A stretch of 64,000 bases of DNA, taken from Arthrobacter_D sp015752045 (GTDB lineage Bacteria; Actinomycetota; Actinomycetes; Actinomycetales; Micrococcaceae). Numbering within the stretch: position 1 is the stretch's first letter; each line of letters starts with the position of its first letter. The translations under genes and the position numbers were made by a program. The notes under the pieces are model-generated. The model ran no database searches. It had not been told where the DNA came from and saw only the letters and a program-made list of their open reading frames with translations. The stretch covers positions 248,001 through 312,000 of the forward strand of contig NZ_JADOUS010000002.1 in the NCBI RefSeq assembly GCF_015752045.1, written 5' to 3'. Below, piece after piece: positions 25,331 through 35,878 of this stretch.

Positions 25331-26680
25331 ATGCTCCCCTCCCCCAGCCTGCCCGCGTGCCGCCGGGTGGCAGCCGCCGTCGTCGCCGTCGTCGCCGTCT
25401 CCCTCATCGCCTCGCCCGCCTCCGCCGCTCCTCCCACCGTCCGCGCGGACGGGCAGGCGCTCGCAGGCACCGTCCGGGGCGACGGCGTGTTCCTCGCCTT
25501 CGTGGATGCGCCCGCCGGGTCGAAGGTCAAGTTCAAGGTCGACGGCACCTACCTCGGCCAGGACACCACCGCGCCCTACGCGTGGCCCGTGACCGTGGGG
25601 GCCGGAGCACATAGGCTCGAGGTCCGGTGGGAGTCGCCCACCGGCCGACAGGAGAGCACCGTGTCCTTCTCCGTGGGCGCTCCCCGAACCGTAGCCCCGG
25701 CGCCCAAGCCGGCGCCCAAGCCCGCGCCCGTTCCGAAGCCCGCGCCCAAGCCGGCCCCCAAACCTGCACCCAGGCCGGCGCCCGCCCCCACGCCCGTTCC
25801 TGCCCCCGCCCCCACGAACGTCGTGCAGGTCTCGACGGCGGCCGGGCTCAGGTCCGCCCTCGCCGAGGCGCGGCCCGGGCAGGTCATCGAACTGCGGGAC
25901 GGCCGCTACATCGGGGCCTTCAAGGCGTCGGCCTCGGGCAGGGCGGCCTCCCCGATCACCCTGCGCGGCTCCCGGGACGCGGTGCTGTCCAGCGGGTCGA
26001 CGTCCTCCGGCTACGGACTGCACGTCACGGGGTCGCACTGGCGCATCACGGGGATGTCCGTCGCCTCCTCGGCCAAGGGGATCGTGCTGGACGGCTCGAG
26101 GAACACGATCATCGACGGCGTGGACGTGGGCACGATCGGCGCCGAGGCGGTGCACTTCCGGTCCGGGAGCTCCGACGGCGCCATCCGCAACTCCTTCATC
26201 CACGACACCGGCCTCAGGCAGCCCGGTTACGGCGAGGGCATCTACCTGGGCAGCGCGACCAGCAACTGGGCCAAGGGCGTGCCCGACCGTTCCGACCGCA
26301 TCGAGGTACGGGACAACCGCATCACGAACACCTCCGCCGAGGGCATCGATGTGAAGGAGGGGACCACGGGCGGCGTGATCACCGGCAACACCTTCACCAA
26401 TGCGGGCGGCTCCGGCGCCAACTTCGCGGACTCCTGGGTGGACGTCAAGGGCAACGGCTACCGCATCGAGGGCAATACGGGCTTCGGGACCGGGCTCGAC
26501 GCCTTCCAGGTGCACTCGGTCCTCGCCGGGTGGGGCACGGGAAACACCTTCGGGGGCAACACCGTGCAGGGCGGGGTCCCCGGGTACGAGGTCTGGGTGC
26601 AGTCGGCTGCCCTCGGGACGGTCATCGCGTGCAAGCCCAGCGGCGCCGACCGCGGCCTGAGCAACATCGCCTGCCGGTAG
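25331..26680 (+). CDS. Secreted right-handed beta-helix protein with Ig-like domain
   Basis: 449 residues. Signal peptide at about 1-32 (VAAAVVAVVAVSLIASPASA), then an Ig-like beta domain (about 33-117). A linker of repeated Ala-Pro-Lys-Pro (about 120-160) follows, of the kind that spans the cell wall. A parallel beta-helix occupies about 165-449. It is closely similar to the 28210-29295 product, sharing GEGIYLGSA.SNW, PDRSDR, DVKEGT and ADSWVDVKG. Beta-helix proteins with Lys/Arg-rich shelves are often polysaccharide lyases or epimerases. An uronan-modifying role is inferred from context. The ribosome site is weak (AGAAAG). It converges on the dehydrogenase gene across a bidirectional terminator. 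Confidence 0.85.
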   Translation: MLPSPSLPACRRVAAAVVAVVAVSLIASPASAAPPTVRADGQALAGTVRGDGVFLAFVDAPAGSKVKFKVDGTYLGQDTTAPYAWPVTVGAGAHRLEVRWESPTGRQESTVSFSVGAPRTVAPAPKPAPKPAPVPKPAPKPAPKPAPRPAPAPTPVPAPAPTNVVQVSTAAGLRSALAEARPGQVIELRDGRYIGAFKASASGRAASPITLRGSRDAVLSSGSTSSGYGLHVTGSHWRITGMSVASSAKGIVLDGSRNTIIDGVDVGTIGAEAVHFRSGSSDGAIRNSFIHDTGLRQPGYGEGIYLGSATSNWAKGVPDRSDRIEVRDNRITNTSAEGIDVKEGTTGGVITGNTFTNAGGSGANFADSWVDVKGNGYRIEGNTGFGTGLDAFQVHSVLAGWGTGNTFGGNTVQGGVPGYEVWVQSAALGTVIACKPSGADRGLSNIACR

Positions 26681-26694
26681 TCCCGGGGAGCGCA

Positions 26695-26733
26695 CGAGGG
26701 GCCGGGTGGGAGTTCGTCCCACCCGGCCCCTCG
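26695..26733. terminator. Bidirectional terminator hairpin
   Basis: A perfect 17-bp stem (26695-26711 with 26717-26733) with a 5-nt loop lies between the convergent beta-helix and dehydrogenase genes. It is strong, GC-rich and has no T-tract. Confidence 0.8.
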
Positions 26734-26744
26734 CGTCATGGCTC

Positions 26745-28154
26745 CTAGCCGACGAGCGTCGGCGTCTCGTCGCGGATGTCCGAGGCCAGTGCGACCGTTC
26801 CGGCCTGGGCGGGACGGCCGAGCGCACGGTACTGCCAGCCCTTCGACGTGTAGTCGTTCGCGTCCAGGGCGTGGCGTCCGTCCACGATGCGGCGGTGGTT
26901 CACGAGGGCGCCGAGCTCGTCAGGGTCCGCGTTCCGGAACTCCGACCACTCCGTGAGGAGGGCGACGACGTCGGCCTGGTCCACGGCCTCGGCCATGGAT
27001 CCCACGTAGTTGAGGTCGGGGTAGCGGCGGTGCGCGTTCTCGTTCGCCTCCGGGTCGTACACGCTGACGATCGCGCCTTCCAGGTACAGCAGGCGTGCGA
27101 CGTCGAGCGCCGGGGCGTCACGGACGTCGTCGGAGTTGGGCTTGAACGCAGCCCCCAGCGCGGCGACCCGCACCCCGTCGAGGTTGCCGCCGGCCAGCTC
27201 GCGGATGAGATCCACGGTACGCACGCGACGTCGGTTGTTGATGGAGTCCACCTCACCGAGGAAGCTCACGGCCTGCCCGACGCCGAGCTCCTCCGCGCGG
27301 TACTTGAAGGCACGGATGTCCTTGGGGAGGCAGCCTCCGCCGAAGCCGAGGCCGGGCTTGAGGAACCGGCCGCCGATGCGGTCGTCGAGGCTGAGCGCCT
27401 TCGCGAGGTGGTTGACGTCGGCGCCGGTCGCCTCGCAGATCTCCGCCATGGCGTTGATGAACGAGATCTTCGTGGCGAGGAACGAGTTCGCGGCGACCTT
27501 CACCAGCTCGGAGGTCGCGAGGTCGGCGACGATCACCGGGGTGTCGAGGTCGAGGACGGGCTTGAAGACCCGGCGGAGCTGCTGCTCGGCCCACGCGGAT
27601 TCGACGCCGAAGACGAGGCGGTCGGGGTACAGGGTGTCCTGCACGGCGAATCCCTCGCGGAGGAACTCGGGGTTCCAGGCGAGTTCCAGTTCCGCCCCGA
27701 GCGGGGAGATGGACTGCACCAGCTCGGTGATGCGCGCGGCGGTACCGATCGGGACGGTGGACTTGCCGACCAGCAGGGCCTTGCGGTCGATCCGCGTGGC
27801 CAGGGCCGTGAACGCGGACTCCACGTAGCGCAGGTCCGCGGCCGCGGAGTCGGCGGCCTGGGGCGTGCCGACGCAGACGAAGTGCACGTCGCCGAAGGCA
27901 GCGGCCTCGTCGAAGTCCGTGCTGAAGCGCAGACGACCGGAGGCGAGGGCCTCCTCGAGCTTCTCGGGCAGACCCGGCTCGAAGAAGGGCACCTTGCCGC
28001 CGGACAGCATGTCGATCTTGCGCTGGTCCACGTCGACGCCGAGGACGTCGAAGCCCATGATGGCCATGCACACGGCGTGGGTTGCTCCCAGGTAGCCGGT
28101 GCCGATGACGGTCACCCGCGGTGCCGGCTCGTGGTTCTCGGGGGAAAAGCTCAT
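26745..28154 (-). CDS. UDP-glucose 6-dehydrogenase (or related nucleotide-sugar dehydrogenase)
   Basis: 469 residues. It would oxidise a nucleotide sugar (UDP-glucose, or possibly GDP-mannose) to the uronic acid with 2 NAD+. The Rossmann motif is GTGYLG at 18-23. STVPIGT and NPEFLREG are family segments. The catalytic Cys275 lies in GFGGGCLPKD. The C-terminal domain has AFKPNSDDVRDAPAL. Last gene of the exopolysaccharide operon, 55 nt after a beta-helix gene. Context suggests it supplies a uronate donor to the upstream synthase. The exact substrate cannot be settled from sequence alone. Confidence 0.9.
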   Translation of the reverse strand: MSFSPENHEPAPRVTVIGTGYLGATHAVCMAIMGFDVLGVDVDQRKIDMLSGGKVPFFEPGLPEKLEEALASGRLRFSTDFDEAAAFGDVHFVCVGTPQAADSAAADLRYVESAFTALATRIDRKALLVGKSTVPIGTAARITELVQSISPLGAELELAWNPEFLREGFAVQDTLYPDRLVFGVESAWAEQQLRRVFKPVLDLDTPVIVADLATSELVKVAANSFLATKISFINAMAEICEATGADVNHLAKALSLDDRIGGRFLKPGLGFGGGCLPKDIRAFKYRAEELGVGQAVSFLGEVDSINNRRRVRTVDLIRELAGGNLDGVRVAALGAAFKPNSDDVRDAPALDVARLLYLEGAIVSVYDPEANENAHRRYPDLNYVGSMAEAVDQADVVALLTEWSEFRNADPDELGALVNHRRIVDGRHALDANDYTSKGWQYRALGRPAQAGTVALASDIRDETPTLVG

Positions 28155-28209
28155 GGTCGGTCCTTATCTGAAGTGGGGGAGAACTGGGGTGGGGTGCGTG
28201 GTCGGAGGG

Positions 28210-29295
28210 TCAGCCGGAGGTGCAGGGTTCATTGGACAGGCCTTCTCCGGCGTCGGAGGCCGTGTTGCTGCATTCGACGACGTTGTCGCGCACGGGCTTC
28301 AGCGAGAAGCCGAGGCCGGGTCCGTTGACCTGGGCCACGTTGTCGCGGAAGACATTCTCTGTGCCCCAGCCGTCCACGATCTCGTGGGTCTGGAAGCCGT
28401 CCTGCGGCGAGTTGGCGCCGGTGTTCCCGTCGATCAGCCAGCCGCGGCCCTTCACATCCACCCAGGAGTCGGCCTCCACGATCGCGGAGCCGTCGAAGGT
28501 GTTGGCGCGCAGGACGCCGTCGGCGGTCCCCTCCTTGATGTCAACGTTCTCCGAGGTGGTCCCCGAGATGGTGTTCCCGGCGATCTCGTTGCGGTCGGAG
28601 CGGTCGGGTTCGCAGTTGCTGATGTCGCACCAGTTGCTCTCGGCCGTGCCGATGTAGACGCCCTCGCCGAACTTGGGCTTCCGGAGGCCGGTGTCGCTGA
28701 TCGTGTTCCCGAGGACTCGGTTGTCCGTGCTGAACTTCCGCAGGTGGATGGCCTCGTCGCCGATGGTGGTGACGGTGAGGCCCGTGATCAGGGTGTCGGT
28801 GGTCTGGTCGACCATGACGCCCTTCTGGCCGTTGCGGACCGTGAAGCCCTGGAGCACCCAGTGGGCGGAGTCCTCCAGGTGGAGGATGTAGCCGTCGTCC
28901 GTGGTGCCGCCGTCGAGGATGCTCTCCGCGGAACCGCACAGCATGATGGGCTGCTCGGCCGTGCCGGTCGCCGAGGCCGCGAAGTTGCCGGTGTAGACGC
29001 CGGCGGCGAGGCCGATGACGTCCCCGGGCTTCGCGGCGTCGAGCGCGTTCTCCAGATCGGTCGCGTCGGCCACGCGCACCGTGGCTTCGGGGCACTCCGC
29101 CGGGGTCCCCACCGGCGCGGGCGCCGACGGGGAGTCCTGCGCGGCGTCCTGGCTGCTGCGGGGCGCGGACTCCCGGGGGTCCTGCGCCGCGCCGTCGCCG
29201 TCCGACCGGTTCAGGCCGACGACCACGACGACGGCGGCCACCCCGATCGCCACGACGGCGAGGATGAGCGCGAGGAGGCCTCCGCGGCGCGTCAT
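28210..29295 (-). CDS. Membrane-anchored or secreted right-handed beta-helix protein
   Basis: 361 residues. An N-terminal hydrophobic helix (about 6-28) with a preceding Arg pair acts as anchor or signal. A short acidic linker leads to a beta-helix from about residue 65. Sequence blocks FGEGVYIGTAESNW, PDRSDR, DIKEGT and ADSWVDVKG match the secreted protein at 25331, so the two are paralogues, now on opposite strands flanking the dehydrogenase. Several Cys (CDISNC, VVECSN) may form disulfides. The ATG overlaps the upstream stop (ATGA). Likely acts outside the cell on the polymer made by the operon's synthase. Confidence 0.85.
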   Translation of the reverse strand: MTRRGGLLALILAVVAIGVAAVVVVVGLNRSDGDGAAQDPRESAPRSSQDAAQDSPSAPAPVGTPAECPEATVRVADATDLENALDAAKPGDVIGLAAGVYTGNFAASATGTAEQPIMLCGSAESILDGGTTDDGYILHLEDSAHWVLQGFTVRNGQKGVMVDQTTDTLITGLTVTTIGDEAIHLRKFSTDNRVLGNTISDTGLRKPKFGEGVYIGTAESNWCDISNCEPDRSDRNEIAGNTISGTTSENVDIKEGTADGVLRANTFDGSAIVEADSWVDVKGRGWLIDGNTGANSPQDGFQTHEIVDGWGTENVFRDNVAQVNGPGLGFSLKPVRDNVVECSNTASDAGEGLSNEPCTSG

Positions 29296-31133
29296 CGGGC
29301 GTCCCGGAGGTCGTCGATGCGCACGATGCCGGCGCTCAGCGCCGTCAGCGGGATCCGCTCCTCGTAGGGGTTGCGGATGGTACGGACGCGCAGGTGCCGC
29401 TTGCGGGTGAACGCGGTGGCCACGAGGAGGGCCCCGAGCAGCAGCCAGATGAAGGTCAGCGGCTGGAAGACCGAGTTCATGACGCTCTGGACGGTGGGGG
29501 CGGGGTGCCAGTCCAGCAGGTCGTTCTCCTCGACCAGCGCCCCCGTGGAGGTCTCGTCCCAGATCGCGATGGTGCCGTTGCCGCTGACGTCGTTGCCCGT
29601 GACCCGGGTGTCGGGCACGCTGCCCACGAGGGTCACGCCGTGGCTCGAGATGGAGCTCAGGGTGTTGCCGGTGACTGTCGCGGACGCGTCGCGCACGTAC
29701 ACGCCGGTGTCGGTGCCGGAGATCGTGTTCCCGCGGATGTCGGCGCGTGCGCCGGTCTCGCGGACGGCGATGCCCTGCTGCCGCTGGTCGCGGATCTCGT
29801 TGTCGATGATGCTGACTCCTTCTGCTGCGTAGTTCACGACGATGCCGACCTCGTTGCCGCGGATGGTGTTGCCCGTGACGCGCAGGTTGTCCCCGCCGCT
29901 GAGTTCGATGCCGTACCGGCCGTTGTCCGCCACCGTGCTCCGGACCACGCGGTTGCTGCCGTAGGTGACGACGGCGGTCCCGACGGCGTTGGGGCCGTCC
30001 GCGAGCGGCTGGCCGTCGAGCGAGAGACCGTTGCGGCCGTTGCCGCTCGCGGTGACGCCCTGCAGTTCCACGCGGGCGCTGGAGCGTCCCACGGCGATGC
30101 CGTCCACCGCGTTGTCCGAGGATGTCGTCCCGGTGATGGTGGCGTCCGTGACGGAGCGGTGGAGGACCAGGCCGTCCACGAGGCTGCCGGTGATCGCGGT
30201 GTCGCGGATCGCGACGTCGCGGGCATTGGTGATGAAGAGGCCGAACGCGTTGTCCTTGACGGTCAGGTGGTCGATGCCCGCGGTGACGACGCTGTAGTCG
30301 AGTTCCGTCTGGTCGGCCAGTGACTGCAGGTCCGCCTCGGGCAGCAGGCGGGCGCCGGCCGGGGCCACGGGATCCGCGGCGGCCGGGGCGTCCTGGAACG
30401 TCCCGGGCGTGTCCGTGCCGGTCAGGGCGAGCCCGCCCGTGTTCCCGCTCCAGAAACCGAGCGAGGACACCGTGGCGTACGAGAACGAGGCGTGGCCGCC
30501 GATGGCGCGGACGTAGGCGCGTCCGTCCGAGGTGTCGGTGTCCGCTCCGGAGCCGTCCCAGCTCGTGACCGTGACGTCGGACTGCTCGGTGCCGGCCATG
30601 GCGAGCGAGCCGCCGAGGGCCACGATCGAGACGAAGGCATCCTCGTCGCTCTGCATGCGCACCGTCACGCCGTCGTCCCCGCTGAGGGACAGGGTGGCAC
30701 CGGGCAGCACCACGATGTTCTCGGTCAGCAGGAACGTCGACGGCGCCCGCTGCGTGAACGTGTCCGGGGCGAGCCCGAGGAGGTCGGCCGTGGTGTACGG
30801 CTCGGTGCGGGCCGGGAGGACGAGCGTGTTCGTGGACCCGGTGTCGAGGCGGTACGGTCCCGCGAGCCCGTCGACGCGCCAGCGGGCGGCGGAGGCGATG
30901 GTCCGCACGTAGACGAGGCGTTCCTCCTCGCTCTTCACGATGCGGGCCTCGCTGCGCGGGTCCCCCGTGTACAGCTCGCCCTGGACGTTGCCGTTGGCGG
31001 CGATCTCGTTGCGTCCGACGGCGTCCGCCGCGGACTTCTCCCAGACGTTCCCCGCGGCGAGGAAGCCGGCGCCGGCGAGGGCGATGATCACGAGCGCGAG
31101 GAGGCCGAGGAGGATCGGTTTCCGGCCGCTCAT
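29292..31133 (-). CDS. Two-helix membrane-anchored right-handed beta-helix protein (AlgG/NosD-like fold)
   Basis: 613 residues. It has an N-terminal transmembrane helix (about 8-28), an all-beta domain (about 60-240), a long parallel beta-helix (about 260-545) with many N..GI-type turns, and a C-terminal transmembrane helix (about 563-585) followed by a basic tail. The body should face outward. In alginate systems a beta-helix epimerase (AlgG) modifies the nascent polymer beside the synthase. Here the gene directly follows the synthase with an ATGA overlap. An epimerase or lyase role is inferred, and no catalytic residues were assigned. The longer frame reaching 32525 lies inside the synthase gene and is rejected. 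Confidence 0.8.
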   Translation of the reverse strand: MSGRKPILLGLLALVIIALAGAGFLAAGNVWEKSAADAVGRNEIAANGNVQGELYTGDPRSEARIVKSEEERLVYVRTIASAARWRVDGLAGPYRLDTGSTNTLVLPARTEPYTTADLLGLAPDTFTQRAPSTFLLTENIVVLPGATLSLSGDDGVTVRMQSDEDAFVSIVALGGSLAMAGTEQSDVTVTSWDGSGADTDTSDGRAYVRAIGGHASFSYATVSSLGFWSGNTGGLALTGTDTPGTFQDAPAAADPVAPAGARLLPEADLQSLADQTELDYSVVTAGIDHLTVKDNAFGLFITNARDVAIRDTAITGSLVDGLVLHRSVTDATITGTTSSDNAVDGIAVGRSSARVELQGVTASGNGRNGLSLDGQPLADGPNAVGTAVVTYGSNRVVRSTVADNGRYGIELSGGDNLRVTGNTIRGNEVGIVVNYAAEGVSIIDNEIRDQRQQGIAVRETGARADIRGNTISGTDTGVYVRDASATVTGNTLSSISSHGVTLVGSVPDTRVTGNDVSGNGTIAIWDETSTGALVEENDLLDWHPAPTVQSVMNSVFQPLTFIWLLLGALLVATAFTRKRHLRVRTIRNPYEERIPLTALSAGIVRIDDLRDAR

Positions 31134-32527
31134 GCGACGGCCTGCCGGGTGTCGGACGCGGTGTCGGCCCTGGACTCGAGGCTCACGGCGTCCTGGCCGT
31201 CGCCGCCGATCTGGTCCGCGTGCCGGGTCAGCCAGCCCTGCTTGTTCATGGTGGCGAAGGCGTAGAGCTTGATGGGCAGCGCCACGAGGATCACCGCGAA
31301 GGCGAGCACCGGCAGGATCAGGATGTCCCGCGGATGACGGCGCAGGTGGGAGACCCCGCGGATGCCGCGGCCCAGCAGCAGCCAGCACAGCGCGGCGGCG
31401 ATGCCGAGCACGGTGAAGTCCAGCCGGTTGAAGATGAGGTAGAACATGGTCAGGCCCATGGTCACCGGGGTGAGCAGGATCTGCAGGACGGTGACCTTCG
31501 TGATGAAGGGCGTGCGCCAGAGCCAGCCGGTACCGATGGCCGTGAGGTAGCAGCGGTAGGAGTTGCGGCTCCACCGCACACGCTGCTTCACGAAGGCGCT
31601 GAAGCTCGCGGGGAACATCGACAGGGCGCGCGCCGTGGACTGGTGCACGGTCTTGTAGCCGGACGCCAGGACGAGCCAGGTGAGGCGGCCGTCGTCGCCC
31701 GAGATGCAGCGCTTGCCGAGGAAGTATTCGTTCTCGAGGTGCTCGAGGACCGGCAGGACCGCGGACCGGCGGTAGACCGCGGTGCGGCCGGAGATGCACG
31801 GCACGGCGCCGGCGGCACCCATCGCCGGGACGTAGTCGAGGTAGCGCAGGTTGACGAGCCAGTCGGCGACACGTCGCCAGACGCTCGTCTCCCGCATGTA
31901 GACGGTCTGGTGCGTCCCCACGGCGCCGACGAGCGGGTCGATGAAGGGCATCTGGACGTTCCGCAGGAGGTCGGGCTGCCACCAAGTGTCCGAGTCCGTG
32001 AGGACCAGCACGTCGTACTGTGCGAGGCGGATCCCGGCGCCGAGCGCGGACCGCTTGCCCACGTGGTGGAACAGGATCGGCTTGATCGTCGGGTCCTGGA
32101 GCGCCTCGATCCGGGCGTAGGCGTCGAGGTCCTTGACGTCGAGGACGATGATGATCTCGTCCGGGCCCTGGGCGCGCCAGGATTCGAGCGCGCTCATCAG
32201 GATCTCGGGGTCCTCGTGGAAGGACGGGACCACCACGGACGTCGTGGTGCGATGCTCGGTGACGATCGGCTTCGCCCGGTGCGACAGGATGAACCGGTAC
32301 AGCCAGAGCGCCCAGACGATCGTGCCGGCGACGGCCACGGGGAAGTACGGCGAGACCTCGGCCCAGAAGGCGCTCGGATCCGCCCCGTCGAGGCCGGTGG
32401 TCCAGGCGGACCACCGGGAGCCGAGGATGGTCAGCCCGACGTCGAGGGGCGTGCTGGAAGTGGCGGCAGGAGGAAGAGGGTACAAAGGAGTCCTTGGGCA
32501 GGCTGGAGCGGCTGGGTGGATGCACAT
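31130..32527 (-). CDS. Processive family-2 glycosyltransferase (exopolysaccharide synthase)
   Basis: 465 residues. The catalytic domain has VVVPSFHEDPE (98-108), the DXD-type TDSD (177-180), the acceptor-site GDDGR (277-281) and QRVRW (315-319), the signature of hyaluronan, chitin, cellulose and alginate (Alg8) synthases. One helix precedes it (61-80), and three or more follow (about 345-366, 371-388, 401-422), forming the export channel. First gene of the operon with two beta-helix proteins and a nucleotide-sugar dehydrogenase. ATG at 32527 has only a weak ribosome site. A TTG slightly downstream, preceded by AAGGA, is an alternative. Product unknown; a uronate-containing polymer is inferred. 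Confidence 0.88.
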   Translation of the reverse strand: MCIHPAAPACPRTPLYPLPPAATSSTPLDVGLTILGSRWSAWTTGLDGADPSAFWAEVSPYFPVAVAGTIVWALWLYRFILSHRAKPIVTEHRTTTSVVVPSFHEDPEILMSALESWRAQGPDEIIIVLDVKDLDAYARIEALQDPTIKPILFHHVGKRSALGAGIRLAQYDVLVLTDSDTWWQPDLLRNVQMPFIDPLVGAVGTHQTVYMRETSVWRRVADWLVNLRYLDYVPAMGAAGAVPCISGRTAVYRRSAVLPVLEHLENEYFLGKRCISGDDGRLTWLVLASGYKTVHQSTARALSMFPASFSAFVKQRVRWSRNSYRCYLTAIGTGWLWRTPFITKVTVLQILLTPVTMGLTMFYLIFNRLDFTVLGIAAALCWLLLGRGIRGVSHLRRHPRDILILPVLAFAVILVALPIKLYAFATMNKQGWLTRHADQIGGDGQDAVSLESRADTASDTRQAVA

Positions 32528-32650
32528 CAGCGGGCTTGGGTCGCCAGGCAGCCTTGCAGTCGGACTGCGGTGCGGCGGGCGGGGGGCGGTCGCTGACTGA
32601 TCCTCAGCTACCTTCTGATTCGACCCTAGGGCAGGCGGCTCGAGGGCCGG

Positions 32651-32702
32651 ATACTCGTCTATTTCCCGAAAACCACTTGTGACGGGACGCACGGCTACTC
32701 GG
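32651..32702. promoter_or_regulatory. CTACTYG-type motif cluster upstream of the exopolysaccharide operon
   Basis: ATACTCGTC (32651), CCACTTGTG (about 32673) and CTACTCGG (32695) lie roughly 22 nt apart, near two helical turns, 125-175 nt upstream of the synthase gene. They match the motif family upstream of both LAL operons and the Hsp70 operon. The spacing suggests cooperative binding. Confidence 0.5.
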
Positions 32703-32783
32703 CTGCGAGGGGGACGACAGCCTGGCGGCAGGGTCGTCGCTCCGCCCTCCGTCGTCCGTTCCGGGAGGTTGTGCCGGCACGCC

Positions 32784-32842
32784 GAAAAGGGCCGGGCGCC
32801 CGTCCCGGCGCCACAGCCGGGCGGGGACGGGCGCACGGCCCT
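32784..32842 (-). terminator. Rho-independent terminator of the ABC-F gene
   Basis: 19-bp arms at 32788-32806 and 32824-32842 pair with a single mismatch around a 17-nt loop. On the minus strand the stem is followed by TTTT. It lies about 180 bp past the ABC-F stop. Confidence 0.75.
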
Positions 32843-33019
32843 ACGTGTTCCAGGGGAGCCGAGTGTTACCGGACGGCGACGGGGCGATGACGTGGCCGTT
32901 ACGCGCCACTACTTGCTTTCTCGGCGGTCACCCACCCACCGCCCGCCGGGGGTCCTTGCCCGGAGTCCGACGATGTGGGGCACATCACCGCCGGAATATT
33001 CCAAAAGACCCTTGACGGG

Positions 33020-34840
<1,821 letters not shown>

Positions 34841-34876
34841 GGAGATACTGCTTTCGGTTGGAACGGTGGTGCGCGG

Positions 34877-35848
34877 TCAGGCCGCGAATTCGGTGGCGAT
34901 CCGGGCCCCGTGGGCGGGACCGTGGACGGTCATCGCCTGCAGCCCCTCGGTCCCGAGGAGCGTTGCCAGTTCGGCCGCGTGGCCGGAACTCCGGGCGAGG
35001 AAGGCGATGGTGGGACCCGATCCGGACACGATCCCGGCGAGCGCACCAGCGGCCTTACCCGTCTCAAGGATATCGCCCAGCACGGGGGCGAGCTCGATCG
35101 AGGCGCGCTGGAGGTCGTTGTGCAGCAGCGGGGCCAGCCCGGGGGCGTCGCCGGCCCGCATGGCGCCGAGGATCGCGGGATCGATGTCCGGCTGCGGGTC
35201 CGGGTCGATGCCCTCGCGCAGACGGATCCCGTCCAGCGTGCGGTACACCTCGGGCGTGGAGAGGCCGTAGTCGGAGGTCACGAGCACCCAGTGCAGGGGG
35301 GTCTTGGAGATGGCCGGGGTCAACTGGTCCCCGACCCCGAGCCCGACGGCGGTCCCGCCGACGAGCGCGAACGGCACGTCGGCGCCGAGGTCCACGGCGA
35401 TCTTCGCCAGCTCGTCGCGCGAGAAACCACTGCCCCACAGGGCGTCGCAGGCGAGCAGGGCCGCTGCCGCGTCCGCCGAGCCGCCGCCCATGCCGCCGGC
35501 GATGGGCACGCGCTTGGTGATGTCCAGGTGTACCCCGGTGCGCCCGGGGCTGACCTCGGCGAGGAGTTCGGCAGCGCGCACCGCGAGGTTGGTGCGGTCC
35601 AGCGGGATGGACTCGGCGGGGAGGTTGAGGGTGCCCTGGCCGTTGACGGTGACGCTGATGCCGTCCCCGTCGGTCTCCGTGGCCGTGACCTCCTCGTACA
35701 GGGACACCGCGAGGAAGACGCTGGCGATCCCGTGGTAGCCGTCCTCCCGGGGCGGGCCCACCTTGAGGGAGACGTTGATCTTGCCCGGGGCCCTGACGCG
35801 CACGGACCGGGCGCCGGAGCGCATGTCGACTGTTCTGCCCGAGGCCAT
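34877..35848 (-). CDS. ispE: 4-diphosphocytidyl-2-C-methyl-D-erythritol kinase
   Basis: 323 residues. A GHMP kinase of the MEP isoprenoid pathway. It has RAPGKINVSLKVG near the N-terminus, the phosphate loop PIAGGMGGGSADAAAAL and the C-terminal GSGPTIAF. ATG 35848 was chosen because a TAGGTT hexamer ends 7 nt upstream, suggesting a leaderless transcript. The longer frame from 35878 is less likely. It precedes ABC-F by 36 nt. Its usual upstream partner rsmA is separated from it here by an SGNH hydrolase gene on the other strand. Confidence 0.95.
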   Translation of the reverse strand: MASGRTVDMRSGARSVRVRAPGKINVSLKVGPPREDGYHGIASVFLAVSLYEEVTATETDGDGISVTVNGQGTLNLPAESIPLDRTNLAVRAAELLAEVSPGRTGVHLDITKRVPIAGGMGGGSADAAAALLACDALWGSGFSRDELAKIAVDLGADVPFALVGGTAVGLGVGDQLTPAISKTPLHWVLVTSDYGLSTPEVYRTLDGIRLREGIDPDPQPDIDPAILGAMRAGDAPGLAPLLHNDLQRASIELAPVLGDILETGKAAGALAGIVSGSGPTIAFLARSSGHAAELATLLGTEGLQAMTVHGPAHGARIATEFAA

Positions 35849-35855
35849 ACCCACC

Positions 35856-35861
35856 AACCTA
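35856..35861 (-). promoter_or_regulatory. -10-like hexamer of ispE (leaderless)
   Basis: TAGGTT on the minus strand, 7 nt before the ATG. No Shine-Dalgarno sequence is evident between them. Confidence 0.45.
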
Positions 35862-35878
35862 ACGCACCCGTGTTCCAC

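Larger units (their letters stand above)
32528..33019. other. 492-bp non-coding region between the exopolysaccharide operon and the ABC-F gene
   Basis: From right to left it holds the ABC-F 3' region with CTACTTGC (about 32909), the ABC-F terminator, then three motif sites near 32652-32702 and the leader of the exopolysaccharide operon. No open frame with a ribosome site was found. Confidence 0.6.
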
